Assembly (NCBI GenBank): GCA_019009955.1
Contig: CM032228.1
Location: 1,252,001 to 1,316,000, forward strand
Length of the DNA stretch: 64,000 nt
DNA from: Riptortus pedestris
Taxonomy: Eukaryota; Arthropoda; Insecta; Hemiptera; Alydidae
Direction: 5' to 3'
Numbering within the stretch: the stretch's first letter is position 1; each line of letters opens with the position of its first letter. The notes under the pieces are model-generated. The model was given only the letters and a program-made list of their open reading frames with translations, ran no database searches and was not told the DNA's origin. This document shows positions 12,461 through 24,294 of this stretch, piece after piece. The position numbers and the translations under genes were made by a program.

Positions 12461-13221
12461 TGTAATGAAATTAACAATGCATTACATAAGCCCATTATAA
12501 ATGGCTATATATTTTATATTCTGAGTATTCCCAGCAGAGAGCACATTAAGATTATTATGTATGAATGCTTAAATGTATTGTTTTTACCTTTAAATAAGAA
12601 TTATATCCAATTTGGAGTGAAGTCACCATGTGCTCTAGCATTTTCATAGATAACGCCGATGGATTTTGATAATAACATTCACAGCTCTTAACATCGGTAC
12701 ACTAAGTAATAATACGGATGAATTTCGATAATTGATTCACATTAAATGCACTTTTTGAGCGTACTTCGATCGGCAGTTCAAAGTTCACACCCGGATTAGC
12801 CCTATAAGGACCCCGACACGACGGATTAAGAGCAGTCATATTCGGCATCCTCTGGAGGGGAGACCCTGGTTCACAAGCGAGAGTTAATTCTTCAGCTTGT
12901 TCCTGCCTGACCAGTCTACTGCCTGTTCTACCTCTCACGGCTAAGTCAGCACTTCTGTTAAACAGCTAAGTCTTTCTATTGTAATATAGACTAAGTATAA
13001 TTAAGTGTCCCCCATTATATTTTCAAAGGTGCCTTTTCATTTTAATAATTAATACTAATATTATTGGAGAATAATTTAATTATAAATAAATTTATATATA
13101 TTTGAATTTGTACTTGAGTTGATTGTTGGTGGCCCTTCCTAAATTCTTGTTAGTGGTTTGGTTGTGCGATTTTTCATATATTACAGCTTCCACTGCTTAT
13201 CGCCGCAGCCAGATCGCAACA
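12461..13221 (+). repeat. LTR-1 5' long terminal repeat
   Basis: 761 bp from TGTAATGAAATTAACAATGC to GCCAGATCGCAACA, matching 21915-22650 and 56580-57325 along their length with small indels. The TATA-like box is shortened to CCTATAAGG here, whereas the other two copies have CTATATAAGG. Confidence 0.85.
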
Positions 13222-13223
13222 AG

Positions 13224-13242
13224 TGGTAGCAGAGCGTGGTTC
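13224..13242 (+). promoter_or_regulatory. LTR-1 primer binding site, initiator tRNA-Met type
   Basis: TGGTAGCAGAG, two bases after the LTR, is the exact complement of the last 11 bases of metazoan initiator tRNA-Met (CTCTGCTACCA). The next bases (CGTGGTTC) match it partly. This is where reverse transcription would be primed. Confidence 0.75.
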
Positions 13243-13515
13243 TCAACACTTTTTGAGAAGCCACAATAATTTTTGGTCTCACTACTAACTGTAGCTGAAC
13301 CTTTTCTATCGGAATAATTTTTTTTATTATATGCTACATAATTTATCTAGCATCTGCCGATTAGTGTACACATCGCTAAATTTATATTTTATATTAATTT
13401 TTTTATAAATTAATTTTTGTACCCAGTTTAGAGTAATTGGGGTTTAGGAAGGTTAAATAATTTTATTTTTTGTTGCCCTGTTGTTGTGTACACCGTCTCC
13501 TTTTCTTTTTTCATC

Positions 13516-14138
13516 ATGGATGCCGAACAACAAAATATGACTGCACAGGATCAACACCACCAAATCAACGACTCTAGTTTAAGTGCTGAAGGTATAGAAA
13601 AATTAGTGGAATTGCAACTTGAAAAAAAGTTATTAGAATTCAAATCAGAATTTCATTCTTATTTTACCAAGCTTACGGAGTGCTTAGGGGGCATGCTGGA
13701 GTGTGCGGGGCCTTTTCCAAAATATTTGAGGCACCAACAAATGTTCCCCATGATAATGCCCTTCCTAGTATTTCTAGACAGCCAACCCAATTTGGAGAGA
13801 AGGCATCGACTCCAGCTAGAGGTTACACTTTTCTACAGGATACATTCAGAATTTCAGAGCCTGTTAAGAAATTACCCCCATATTTTGACTCCCTATTAAG
13901 TAACGTACCCACTTTGAGGACTAGCGACCCTCATTCTATCTTAGAATTTTTGGAGGCACTTTACGAGATTAACAAATTAAAGCCCACCTGGTTTGATAAA
14001 ATTTTTGAAAGACTGACATTTTCCCAGCCTCAGGCAGTTTTGAAACATTTATTAACTTCGCCCAATTTAACGTTTGAAAAAGTGAGGGACACACTTTTGT
14101 CAAGCACTACGCCTCGTACTAGATTACAGTACAAAATT
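13516..14138 (+). pseudogene. gag: LTR-1 gag, first segment (frameshifted)
   Basis: The ORF starts MDAEQQNMTAQDQHHQINDS and runs as an acidic coiled coil (ELQLEKKLLEFKSEF) until about 13680. The reading then continues one frame over with RISEPVKKLPPYFDSLLSNV and SILEFLEALYEINKLKPTW, capsid-like helices. A (TA)n-bounded family A copy interrupts it after LQYKID. The start ATG follows the PBS by about 290 bp, as expected for gag. Assignment as gag rests on position and fold-like pattern, not on a named motif. Confidence 0.65.
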
Positions 14139-14139
14139 G

Positions 14140-14196
<57 letters not shown>

Positions 14197-16149
14197 ATAT
14201 ATATATAAATTGTAACCTCTGTCTGTACATTGATTTTTTTCGCGAAATTTCACGATAACTTTTCGTTTCACATGTCATAGACACCATAACTACATTTTGT
14301 TTCTTTCGTGTCTGTTTGTTTGTTTGTTTGTTTGTTTGTTTGTTTGTTTATTTGTTTGTTTGTTTGTTACCTTTTCACGCATAAACGGCTGAACCGAATT
14401 TTATGAAACTTGGTATGTATATTACTACTAGCCCAACTTAGACTTTAGGCTATATTAATATTCTCTAAGACGAATAGGAGTGGGGGTTATAAGGGAGGCC
14501 TGAAATTAAAAATAGCGATATTTCGTTTCCGATTGCTTTTTCAGCAAATATGCCCATAACAAAAGTTGTTTATTTTATAATTTAGAGTAACTTTTGTTAT
14601 ATACAATTTTGTCATATACCGAAGTTTAAATGCGTTATACGCTAAAAAACTATAGCAGGAGTCCACAATTTTATTTGGCACAAAAGACTCAACCGAACTA
14701 AACCAAACTCGGTATGTGTATTAGTAGTGAAGCCTTCATTATAATAAGCCATACCAACATTTCTATGGATGGGCAGGAGTGGGGGTTATAAGGGAAGCCT
14801 GATATTAAAAATAGCGATATTTCGTTTCCTATTGGTTTTTCCGCAATTATAAACATAACAAAAGTTGTTAATTTTGTAATTTGGAGTAACTTTTGTTATA
14901 TACACTTTTGACGTATACCTATGTATAAATGAGTTATAAGCTAAAAACTATAGCGGGAGTCATTAATTTTATTGGGCTCAAAAGACTCAACCGAACTAAA
15001 TAAAACTCGGTATGTATATTAGTGTTGACGCCCTAATTGTCATAGGCCATACCAACATTTCTAGGGACGAGCAGAAGTGGGGTTTGTAAGGGAGGCCTGA
15101 AATTAACATTAGTGATATTTCGTTTCCCATTGGTTTTTCGACAAACATGCACGTAGCAAAAGTTGTTTACTTTGTTATTTAGAGTAATTTTTGTGTGCAT
15201 TCACTTTTAAAATGAAGTAAACACGGGATATACGCTAAACGGGAGTCAATAATATTAGTACTTATTTAAGGGGTTTTAATAAAGGAATATAATGACAAAT
15301 GATGTTATGTTTTATATGATAGTTCAAAGTATGATTCGGATTAGTGAGGTAATAAATCTTCGTCACCCCCTCCTAATAACTTTGTTATTTATTTCCAATA
15401 GAAATATAAACTATAAGAGCATTTCCATTATTTAATTTGTATAATCTACCTTGATGTTATTGAAACAAATATTTAATATAATAACAATTAAACGTTAATG
15501 GTAATGTCATTATGACAAAAAACAATATGCGTTTAAACTCGATATGATATTTTCAGGGTCCCACTATTATTTAATTCCATCCGGTAGTTAAATTATAAAA
15601 TAATGTTTTGCATCAATAATATAAGTAGAAGAATGTTGAGAAGTCCCATGCGGGAACGGAAGATGACGGGAGCCTTACCACGTTAATTGAGTTTCCTTAT
15701 TTTCCCGTCTGGCATTACTGGAAGCGATTTCCAGTGAGATTCACTAATACAAATATAATCTTACGTGCAAAACTTTGCCTAAACTATGTGACCTCGGATT
15801 GGCTTTTGAAAGGAAATATGTTTATTATAGATGATATTTAATTGTAATAAATGCTACCCATGATTATGGTTTAAATGATTGAAAAAACGGTGAGTCAAAA
15901 AGTGTAGAGGGATAGATTAGGAACACATTTTCATTTATACTTCAAAAATAAAATTTCTATTCTATTAATCCCCAAAAATTACCCTTCAGGGTTGGCCTAT
16001 TTCGGAAAATCATTACGTTGTGGAGGGAAGTGTAATTGTACACATTGAAGTCTTACTATCAAAATACCATCATTAGTCAGTCAAGAATGATTTCCCGGGC
16101 ATCGCCGGGGTATCTTAGCTAGTATAGTATATATATATATATATATATA
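14139..16149 (-). repeat. Family A repeat, complete inverted copy nested in LTR-1 gag
   Basis: About 2.0 kb. It runs in reverse from (TA)n, 'tttcgtttcacatgtcatag' and a (GTTT)n tract near 14316-14367 through three ~300-bp units (each with 'ggagtgggggttataaggg' or close). It then reaches CGGGCATCGCCGGGGTATCT, TAGCTAGT and a second (TA)n. The gag frame resumes immediately after it. Confidence 0.75.
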
Positions 16150-16408
16150 GGCAACAAAAGGCTGGGGAACCATTCCGGGATTATGCGGACCATGTAATCC
16201 AATATTCGGAAATTTTGGAATTTGAAAATGAAAGAGAAATAATTGAAATAATATTAGAAAATGCTAATGACCAAACACGATCATTTTTTACGTTTAATAC
16301 TATTCCTTCCACATTCAGGGAATTAAATTTATTAATTGATAGAGAAGAGAAATTAGAATTAAATGCTAAACAGTATACATCAAGTAATAACTTTGTGGAA
16401 AATAGGTC
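16150..16408 (+). pseudogene. gag: LTR-1 gag, second segment (capsid-like)
   Basis: It continues gag with RQQKAGEPFRDYADHVIQYS, then REIIEIILENANDQTRSFFT and TFRELNLLIDREEKLELNAK. The pattern GExFxDYxxxV...IxExIL...RSxxxF...FxEL is that of a retrotransposon capsid C-terminal domain. It is cut near 16408 by a LINE. Confidence 0.7.
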
Positions 16409-18500
16409 TGAAGAAGGAAGGTCACTTAGAACCTAAAGATTACAGGCCCATTACTTGCTTAAATGGAATCTATAAATTATTTACATCTATAATTAGTGCT
16501 AAAAGAAATAGTCATCTTGTTTCCAGCGGGCTTCTTGCTCCAGAGCAGCTAGGCTGTAGTGCTAAGGGATGTAAAGAGTTATTAGTTATAGATTCATTTA
16601 TAGCGACTCAGGTCTCCAAAAAACAGCGGAATATTTCTATAGCATGGATTGACTACAAGAAAGCGTATGATTCAGTACCTCATAGTTGGTTAATTGAAGT
16701 TTTAAAAGTTTATAAAGTTGCTCCAAGTGTAACCAATTTATTGTCACGTTTAATGGCACCATGGAAAACTTGGCTTAGCATTGGAAAGGGGAAGACAAAA
16801 TTCCAGAGCGAGACAATTAAAATAAAAAGAGGTATTTACCTAAGGTGACAGTCTCAGCCCCTTGTGGTTTTGCTTAGCTAGGAATCCCATGAGCCAAATA
16901 ATTCGAGACAGTGAATACGGTTACGAAACTTCTATAGGTAAAAAAGAAACTAAAGTAAGTCATAGCCTTTATATGGATGACCTGAAGTTATATGCAAAGA
17001 CACCAACCCAGTTGCAAAGCATGATAGGCATAATAAAGAATTATAGTGATTCTATTGGTATGTCTTTTGGGTTAGATAAATGTGTTGTCTTGCATATTTC
17101 ACGGGGCCAGAAAATGACTACAGATAATATAATAGTTTCTGATGAAACCTATATTCTCGAACTAGAAAGGACTGAATCATACAAATATCTTGGTTTTCAA
17201 CAGCATCTGAAAATAGCGAAAAAGGATGTAAAAGACCTATTAAAAAATGAATTTATTAAGCGCTTGCGACTTATTTTTAACAGCTATCTTTCAAGCCGCT
17301 ATAAAATAAAAGCAGTTAATACATGGGCAATACCATCTCTTATCTATAGTTTTGGCATAATAAAATGGTCTGACACTACTCTTGATGAGTTGGATAGACT
17401 CATAAGAACGGAGATGACAAAAGCCAGAATGCACCATCCGATTTCATCTATGGTCAGGCTGTATTTATCGAGGAAACAAGGAGGACGAGGCCTTCTCAAC
17501 ATCCGAAACCTATGTCGGTCTCAGGAAGTTAACCTGAGACATTACATAAGATTGAATGATAGCCACGTTTTCAAAGAAATAGTTAAACTTGATGATGGGT
17601 TTACAGCCTTGAACTTGAAATGTAGTAACAATCCTGAAGTTAAAGATGAATCCCACTTCCTTTCAGAATGGCAAAGTAAGGAACTTCATGGTAGTTACTA
17701 CAGTCGCCTTTATGACTCGAGGTAGACTTGGCTTATTCTGTCGCGTGGCTGACGTCTGGAAAGCTGTTTTCAGAAACAGAAGGTTTCATTCCAGCTATTC
17801 AAGACCAAGTATTGCCACCAGATCATACAGACGTCATATCCTCAAGGACAGTAGTGTCTCAGATAAATGAAGATTATGCAACAAAGCTTAGGAGTCCATT
17901 CAACATATTACGGCAGGATGTGAAATACTTGCTGGATCCGAGTACTTACAGAGGCACAATAACGTGGCAAAAGTATACCATCAAGCTCTAGCAGAGAAAT
18001 TCGGCATGGTAGGCAGTAAGGTCACTTATTATCGCTATAATCCTCAAAATTATTGGAGAAAGATAATATAAAGATGTATTGGGACGAAGCGATGATAACT
18101 GACCATACTGTGCACCATAACAAACCGGATATTCTCATTATTGACAAGATCAATAAGACTGCTGATATTATTGACATTGCAGTGCCCAATGACGAGAATA
18201 TTCGAAAATCCTATGCCGAAAAATTAAGAAAATATCAAGAATTGGCTATCGAGCTCAAAGAGGTATACAAACTGAAATCTGCCATAGTTACGCCTATTAT
18301 AGTAAGTTCAAATGGACTCGTGCCAAAAACAACGATAGCAGGCACCGAGAACTTGAATCTGCCAACAGCAATTATAATAGAAACACAGCAAGGGGTACTT
18401 CTTGATACTGCTAGAATCGTGCGAAAATTTTTAAATTCTTCATAACATGTCACACTCACAAACTCCATATCGGTTGGATTTTCCCCCGATATGGATTTTA
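16409..18500 (+). mobile_element. 5'-truncated LINE with reverse transcriptase and restriction-like endonuclease
   Basis: RT text begins EPKDYRPITCLNGIYKLFTS, then IAWIDYKKAYDSVPHSWLIE, GDSLSPLWFC and the catalytic YMDDLKLYA. A C-terminal region has a damaged zinc motif (ESIQHITAGC) and KPDILIID...ADIIDIAVPND, which fits the PD...D restriction-like endonuclease of R2/R4/NeSL-type LINEs. A single-base frameshift lies near 16845 and others near 17715, 17880-18000 and 18060. It ends with VRKFLNSS stop and a 3' hairpin. It is inactive and lies inside LTR-1 gag in the same orientation. Confidence 0.75.
18468..18496 (+). other. Perfect 9-bp inverted repeat at LINE 3' end
   Basis: CCATATCGG and CCGATATGG face each other across a short T-rich loop just after the LINE stop codon. 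This fits the 3' structural signal needed for target-primed reverse transcription in RLE LINEs. Confidence 0.5.
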
Positions 18501-18509
18501 CTCCAGTTT

Positions 18510-18821
18510 TCACTGAGTATAAACCTCTCCCACAATAATTATTATAGACACAATTTTCCTGACAGAAACCAGGATCGGGGCAGAGATAGACCAGGCTATC
18601 ATTGGGAACAGTCAAAGTCTCCTATATCTCCACCTAAAAAGGGGCACATTAGGTGGAATACTAAGCCTCCAGAAAAATTAAATTACATGTCTCCACCACA
18701 GGTAATTTATTTACCGGCTCCTCCTGTCTAGCAGAGTTATAGAGGATTTAAGAAGAAAAAATTTAAATCCAAGGAGGAGCCCAAACGGGCTGTTAAGCCC
18801 AATGGGGCATCTAATAACTAA
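18510..18821 (+). pseudogene. gag: LTR-1 gag, C-terminal basic segment
   Basis: After the LINE the frame gives NNYYRHNFPDRNQDRGRDRP, GYHWEQSKSPISPPKKGHIR and, past one stop, SYRGFKKKKFKSKEEPKRAV. The Arg/Gly/Lys/Pro-rich character fits a nucleocapsid tail, but there is no CCHC knuckle. It ends at a stop near 18821. Confidence 0.6.
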
Positions 18822-18829
18822 AATTTAAA

Positions 18830-21800
18830 TAGTAGTAATGGCAGGGGAAAATTTTCTTTGTAGGTTCCACATAGAGAAACTTCTACAATTCCCCTGACCA
18901 AATTAGATGCCCTCCTGGGAACGAGGTTAAACTTCCTAGCAAAAACTATCCCATCTTGGACCAATTCCTAACTAAAATAACCAGCCTAATATTATAGCCC
19001 TTAATTGCCATAGCTCTAATTTTAAAATTTCAATATTACAGGATGGCCTTATAATAAAATATAGGTCCTCCTGGGAAAGAGGATAAACTTCCTACAGATG
19101 AATAAACTTAGAGCCCTTTTGATTTATATTGGCCCTTATATGTTAAATAATATAAACCCTCCCAGGAATGAGGTTAAACTTCCGATTTTGAGGCTATCTG
19201 ACTGATAGTCCTAAGCCTAGCCCCATCTAGCCCAATTAATTATTTATAATTATATATTAGCCCATTATTGCCTCCTGAGCAAGAGGATATAAACTGCAAT
19301 ATATAATGCCCATTTATTGATAATTTAATTAATCATTATATGATAAATATTTAAGAGCTTAAAAATATAGGAACTCATATAAGATGAGTCTGAGAAAACA
19401 TTGTTGAAAAATGTTTTCTTGGGTGCTAGTAAATATATTAGACTCTAAGGGAGTCATTAAAAATAATTTATTTTATATTAAAGGGCCATGCATATGTATT
19501 TATGTATATATCAATTTGAGACTCAATAAGTGGAGTCAGTAAAATTATTATTGAATATTATTAGGCATTAGATAGATATTTTGAAATATATTATGGGCAA
19601 AAATATTATATAAATCTAGCCACAAGTTCCTCCAAGCATGCCTCCATTACATTTTCTCCAGCAACACTATTCTTAGGGAGAGAACGAAATACACCTCTGC
19701 ACTTCAGTGGGACCTTCAGCTGGACAGGCCACCATCTATGCAGGAAGGAAGTGGAAGGACGTCTGGAACTATCAAGATCCTACATATAGTCTAAAAGGAT
19801 TGCTACAAGTGGCAGTTGCTCCTAAGCATGAGGGTAAACTGCAGAAATTCTTCCTCAGCAGGAAGAGTAGGTGCCCAGGTCCCGGAGAACGTTAATGAAT
19901 TTTTATTTTTTTTTTCAGAAATAAATAATTTGTTTTTTTAGGAATTATGAATATAATAATATTATTTCTTTTATGTTTCTCTCAAGTGTTAAGTTTTTTT
20001 TTGTGTTGCATGCAAGATGAGTTATTAATGATTAATAGAATTTTTCATTACTTATAATCATCTAATTGTGAATTGTTTTTCCTAGAAAAAGAGGCCTAAA
20101 ACCTTAAATTTTTGATTGAGGATTATTTTCAATTAATTATTGTAAGCAATTTTTGTAAATTGTTTGAAATTATTTTTGTATTAAATATTGTAAAGCTTAC
20201 AAATTTGTCCTCATTGATAGAATTTTTTTTTTATTGTAAAATTTTTTGTATTCTATCATTTTGTTGTGTCAACTATAGAATTGGCATAATCTCTACTGTC
20301 TGTAAGCCAAAATAATGCCTTAAGCATTATTTTAATTTTTTTTATAACTTAGTTTCGAATTTTGTAAAGTAAATTTTTGAGGCTTGACCAGACTGTGAGA
20401 GGATAGTTGTTCCAAATCTATGGAGGGCTGACTTGTAATTATGGAACAGACACTGATCCATTTGAAAGATTTCAGAGACTTTGAATGCAGAGAGCACTCT
20501 GCATATTAGCTGATAGGACAGTATACAGCTGGAATAGATGTCCTCAACTCCCCTTCCAGAGATGCAACTTCTCCAAGAGATGAAGACATCATCCTTTCTA
20601 CTTCATCATCAACGTCCCAGACGACGAAGAAGAGGGAGAAGACATCAAAACAGTATTTATGTAGTATACTAGTTTATTTTTAATTTCCCCCCCTTATATT
20701 GTATTTTGTTAGGGAAAAATTTGTCCTGTCTTTTTAAAGTAAGAAGATCCATTTTAGTGACAAGAAGTATAGGGGTTATTTTTTTTTTGGTTTGTGCATT
20801 CACAAGGGATTTTCATTAATTTTTTTTTTTAGGCTTAGTTCCCAATTGTAGTTTTTTTGATTTAAGATCAGTTGTGAAGGCTTTAATTTTTTTCCCCCTG
20901 TATTAGTTCTTCTTTGTCACAAGGCACCTGTCCTGTTTTGTTATTACTGTACAGTAAATTGTATGTAAATATTTTGTAATATGTAAATATTCATATTCTT
21001 ATAATGGATCCCATACCATTTTGTAAATAGGCCTTTTTTAGATTAAGTCTCTGATGTAATCAATCCCTCCCGGGCCAAATTTTGAATTTTTTGGGAATCA
21101 TTTTATATTTTTTTGGATCAAATTTTTTTTGATAACTTATTGATCCTGAGTTAGAAAATTCTTAAAGATATATTTTATCTGAATTGATCATCATCATATT
21201 TAAACTTTTCCTATCCCTTCTTTGGAATGGATACACATGGAAGCATATTTTTTTTTATTTAATACATATATATGCATATTGGTGAACTGACGCATATGAA
21301 AATATGTAGTCATAAACTTTATAAATTAGATTAGGGTGTGCCTTGTCAACACTATTCTATATTTGCACATCACAATTTACACTGATATTTCCTACACATG
21401 CCAATATGGGCAAAATTTTATTGAACATGAGCTGAGTCTCCACATATGTGTTCTAGATAATTCATCATGTCTTGGTGTAACTGGGGACCCTGACTATGAT
21501 TAGTCATTTTTCTGATTTATTATTTATGGACATATATGTGCCCTTTTGTAGTGGGCAGTTCCTGTACGGTCCTCAGTCGTTGGAGGCGTTATTTTTGGGA
21601 TCCCTTGTTTTTTTTTTGTGGTTTTGGACCATTATTGTGATTGCGTTGAGCATCACTGTAAGCCGTTCGGGATGCCCTACCTCCAACTAGTATATATTGG
21701 CTTACACTATTTATTTATTTCACACCAGACAAGGACTTAAACTTATTAGTATAGGAAATATGCATATCAATAATAACTTGATATTCTATATGTTCACCAT

Positions 21801-21900
21801 TGGGTATACATTCCATTGCTTCCTGTGTTATATTTATGATTTATTATGATTATTTATTATTGAGTTTGACTTGATGTTTGATCAATAGACTTTTGGTCCC
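18830..21900 (+). other. LTR-1 internal non-coding region with repeated hairpin motif
   Basis: About 3 kb of AT-rich DNA with stops in all frames. Four copies of CCTCCTGGGAANGAGG plus TTAAACTTCC-like text lie at 18911, 19067, 19158 and 19271. A short ORF at 19707-19895 (ATIYAGRKWKDVWNYQDPTY) is unrecognised. It ends at the polypurine tract. Confidence 0.6.
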
Positions 21901-21914
21901 GGGGGAGGGGGTGA
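21897..21914 (+). other. LTR-1 polypurine tract
   Basis: CCCGGGGGAGGGGGTGA lies directly before the 3' LTR, the expected site for plus-strand priming. Confidence 0.7.
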
Positions 21915-22650
21915 TGTAATGAAATTGACATTGCATTACATAAGCCCATTATAAATGGCCATATATTTTATATTCTGAGTATTCCCAGCACAGAGCACAT
22001 TAAGATTATTATGTATGAATGCTTAAATGTATTGTTTTTACCTTTAAATAAGAATTATTTCCAATTTGGAGTGAAGTCACCATGTGCTCTAGCATTTTCA
22101 TAGATAACGCCGATGGATTTTGATAATAACATTCACAGCTCTTAACGTCGGTACACTAAGTAATAATACGGATGAATTTCGATAATTAATTCACGTTAAA
22201 TGCACTTGAGCGTATTTCGATCGGCAGTTCAAAGTTCACACCCGGATTAGTCCTATATAAGGACTAAGATCAGTCATATTCGGCATCCTCTGGAGGGGAG
22301 ACCCTGGTTCACAAGCGACCGCTAATCCTTCAGCTTGTTCCGGCCTGCCTAGCCTGTTCTACCTCTCACGGCTAAGTCAGCACTTCTGTTAAACAGCTAA
22401 GTCTTTCTATTGTAATATAGACTAAGTATAATTAAGTGTCCCCCATTATATTTTCAAAGGTGCCTTTTCATTTTAATAATTAATATTAATATTATTGGAG
22501 AATAATTTAATTATAAATAAATTTATATATTTGAATTTGGACTTGAGTCGATTGTTGGTGGCCCTTCCTAAATTCTTGTTAGTGATTTGGTTGTGGGATT
22601 TTTCATATATTACAGCTTCCACTGCTTATCGCCGCAGCCAGATCGCAACA
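21915..22650 (+). repeat. LTR-1 3' long terminal repeat
   Basis: 736 bp from TGTAATGAAATTGACATTGC to GATCGCAACA, with CTATATAAGGAC (22253-22264) as a likely TATA box. It is closer to the solo LTR at 56580 than to its own 5' LTR at several sites (for example AATTGACATTGC against AATTAACAATGC). Confidence 0.85.
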
Positions 22651-22763
22651 AAATAAACAAACAGACACGAAAGAAACAAAATGCAGTATGGTGTCTATGA
22701 CATGTGAAACGAAATGTTATCATGAAAATTCGCGAAAAAAATCAATGTACAGACAGAGGTTAC

Positions 22764-22838
<75 letters not shown>

Positions 22839-22870
22839 TCTATCTATATTTTAGTTTTTTACTGCTCTAG
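22651..22870 (+). repeat. Family A repeat, right part after LTR-1
   Basis: It continues the split copy with 'acagacacgaaagaaacaaa', 'gtgtctatgacatgtgaaac' and 'cagaggttacaattttat', and ends in (TA)n(CA)n at 22767-22840. The same text in reverse marks the end of the 14139-16149 copy. Confidence 0.75.
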
Positions 22871-23460
22871 TTGTCGCAAATATTATTCAATCATTACCAA
22901 ACTCGATGTTTAGATGTTTCTTGTAAAAAGAAAGATCATGATCGTTAACAGCTGAAATTGTACCAGGGGGAGGGGGGTTTAGAGGGGAGGAATTTCAAAA
23001 ATTCAAAATATCCCTGATGCTATACGTCGGATCTAAAAATTGTATAAAACAATCTTATTGCAAATTAAATTTACTATAAATATTATTCTATACATATTTT
23101 CTGTATAATGAGTATTAACCGAGATATTTGGATTCTATAGTTTTATGCATACAGTAAATCCCCACTCCAACTAGTGTAATATCAATAATCAGCTGTTATA
23201 TCATGACCCACTTCATTACAAGGTTAAATGCCAAATATTGTTTCCAACATAGCTTTATTATACGAGATACAAACAAACATGTTCTATTGACCCCCCCCTC
23301 CCCTTCTTTTGTTCTTGGATTACTAAAATCTGAAGGATTGAGATAGAAATCATTCTGATTCATTTCAAATTACTCCACTAGCTATAGTAAATAGTTTTCA
23401 ATAAAATTAATATTTTATATTCAGATATATTTCATTAATTGTTTGTCTTTCAGGTCTATC
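22871..23460 (-). repeat. Family B repeat, inverted partial copy
   Basis: 'accaaactcgatgtttagat', 'gatcatgatcgttaacagct' and a G-rich block are the reverse complement of the family B core. It is followed by 'ggtctatctatgcagcgcta'-type text resembling other diverged copies near 1.45 and 36.0 kb. Confidence 0.55.
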
Positions 23461-23854
23461 TATGCAGCGCTACGAGGCTGGCTTGTCTGTTTGTTTACAC
23501 GTCAGCCGCAATCCGTTGGAGGGATTATTAACTTGTATTGTACATTTACTGAGCATTCCAGGTTGTGTTACCTGTATGTATATTGTTTTTCTTTCCCCTG
23601 CGCCGATGTTTCCTAATTTTTCATGTTTCCGGTCTAGAATAATTTTATCTATACAACGCTGTGAAGTTGGCTGCCCTGTTTGTTTACAATTCAGACAATT
23701 TCCATTGTAGATATTATTAATTTGTAAATTGACTGAATGATTTCTTAATACCGTTTATATTTATAGTTACGCTAGTAATATATCACTATACATTAGCAGA
23801 CAGTATGACAGGGGCATTCACCACTAGCAACTCCATTATATTATATTATATTAT

Positions 23855-23861
<7 letters not shown>

Positions 23862-23909
<48 letters not shown>

Positions 23910-23998
23910 GATCAATGGCCATTTGAAGAATATTTTTGAAAATTACATTGTGAATCCAACCTCATAAGATGACTTCCCTTAAGGGAAATTTGCTAAAA
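23862..23998 (+). repeat. (TA)n plus family B 3' arm
   Basis: A TA microsatellite (23862-23907) is followed by 'gatcaatggccatttgaaga' and the terminal CCCTTAAGGGAAATTTGC. It stops 79 bp from the exon 11 donor. Confidence 0.65.
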
Positions 23999-24076
23999 AC
24001 AAACCTATCACATTGGTACGCTTTTTTTTACAAAGAAGGAATTTCCCAATAGCCAGGAGAACTAATAGCCAGTTAC

Positions 24077-24211
24077 CTGTTTTTCAAGGTAATCCCTCTC
24101 TTCGATTGGTGGAAGGGCTAACTTCCTCGCTTGATCTCCACCTATTAGCTCGGCGTATTCCTGGATCTTCGTCTCCAGCTCTGCAAATTTCTCATCGCTT
24201 TGTTCTTTGTC
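24077..24211 (-). CDS. NIN: Ninein window exon 11 (coiled coil)
   Basis: 135 bp, 45 codons, phase 0, acceptor CATTTTTCAG and donor GTAACT. DKEQSDEKFAELETKIQEYA continues the exon 10 coil directly, then LPPIEERDYLEKQ. A same-family TIR repeat ends 79 bp past the donor. Confidence 0.85.
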
Positions 24212-24294
24212 CTGAAAAATGAAATAAGTAATGCTGCTTTCATTATCTGTTTATTTTATCACATTTATTCTACAACTAGTAATAATTGCACCTA

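Larger units (their letters stand above)
12461..22650 (+). mobile_element. LTR-1: long LTR retrotransposon with gag but no recognisable pol
   Basis: Two ~750-bp direct repeats with TG...CA ends enclose a gag remnant, two nested insertions and about 3 kb of AT-rich non-coding DNA. The flanking 4-bp duplication is AAAT/AAAT. A primer-binding site lies at 13224 and a polypurine tract (GGGGGAGGGGG) just before 21915. No protease, reverse transcriptase, RNase H or integrase of its own is visible. The only RT inside belongs to a nested LINE. Either pol was lost or the family is non-autonomous. Minus both insertions the element would be about 6.1 kb. A solo LTR of the same family lies at 56580. Confidence 0.8.
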
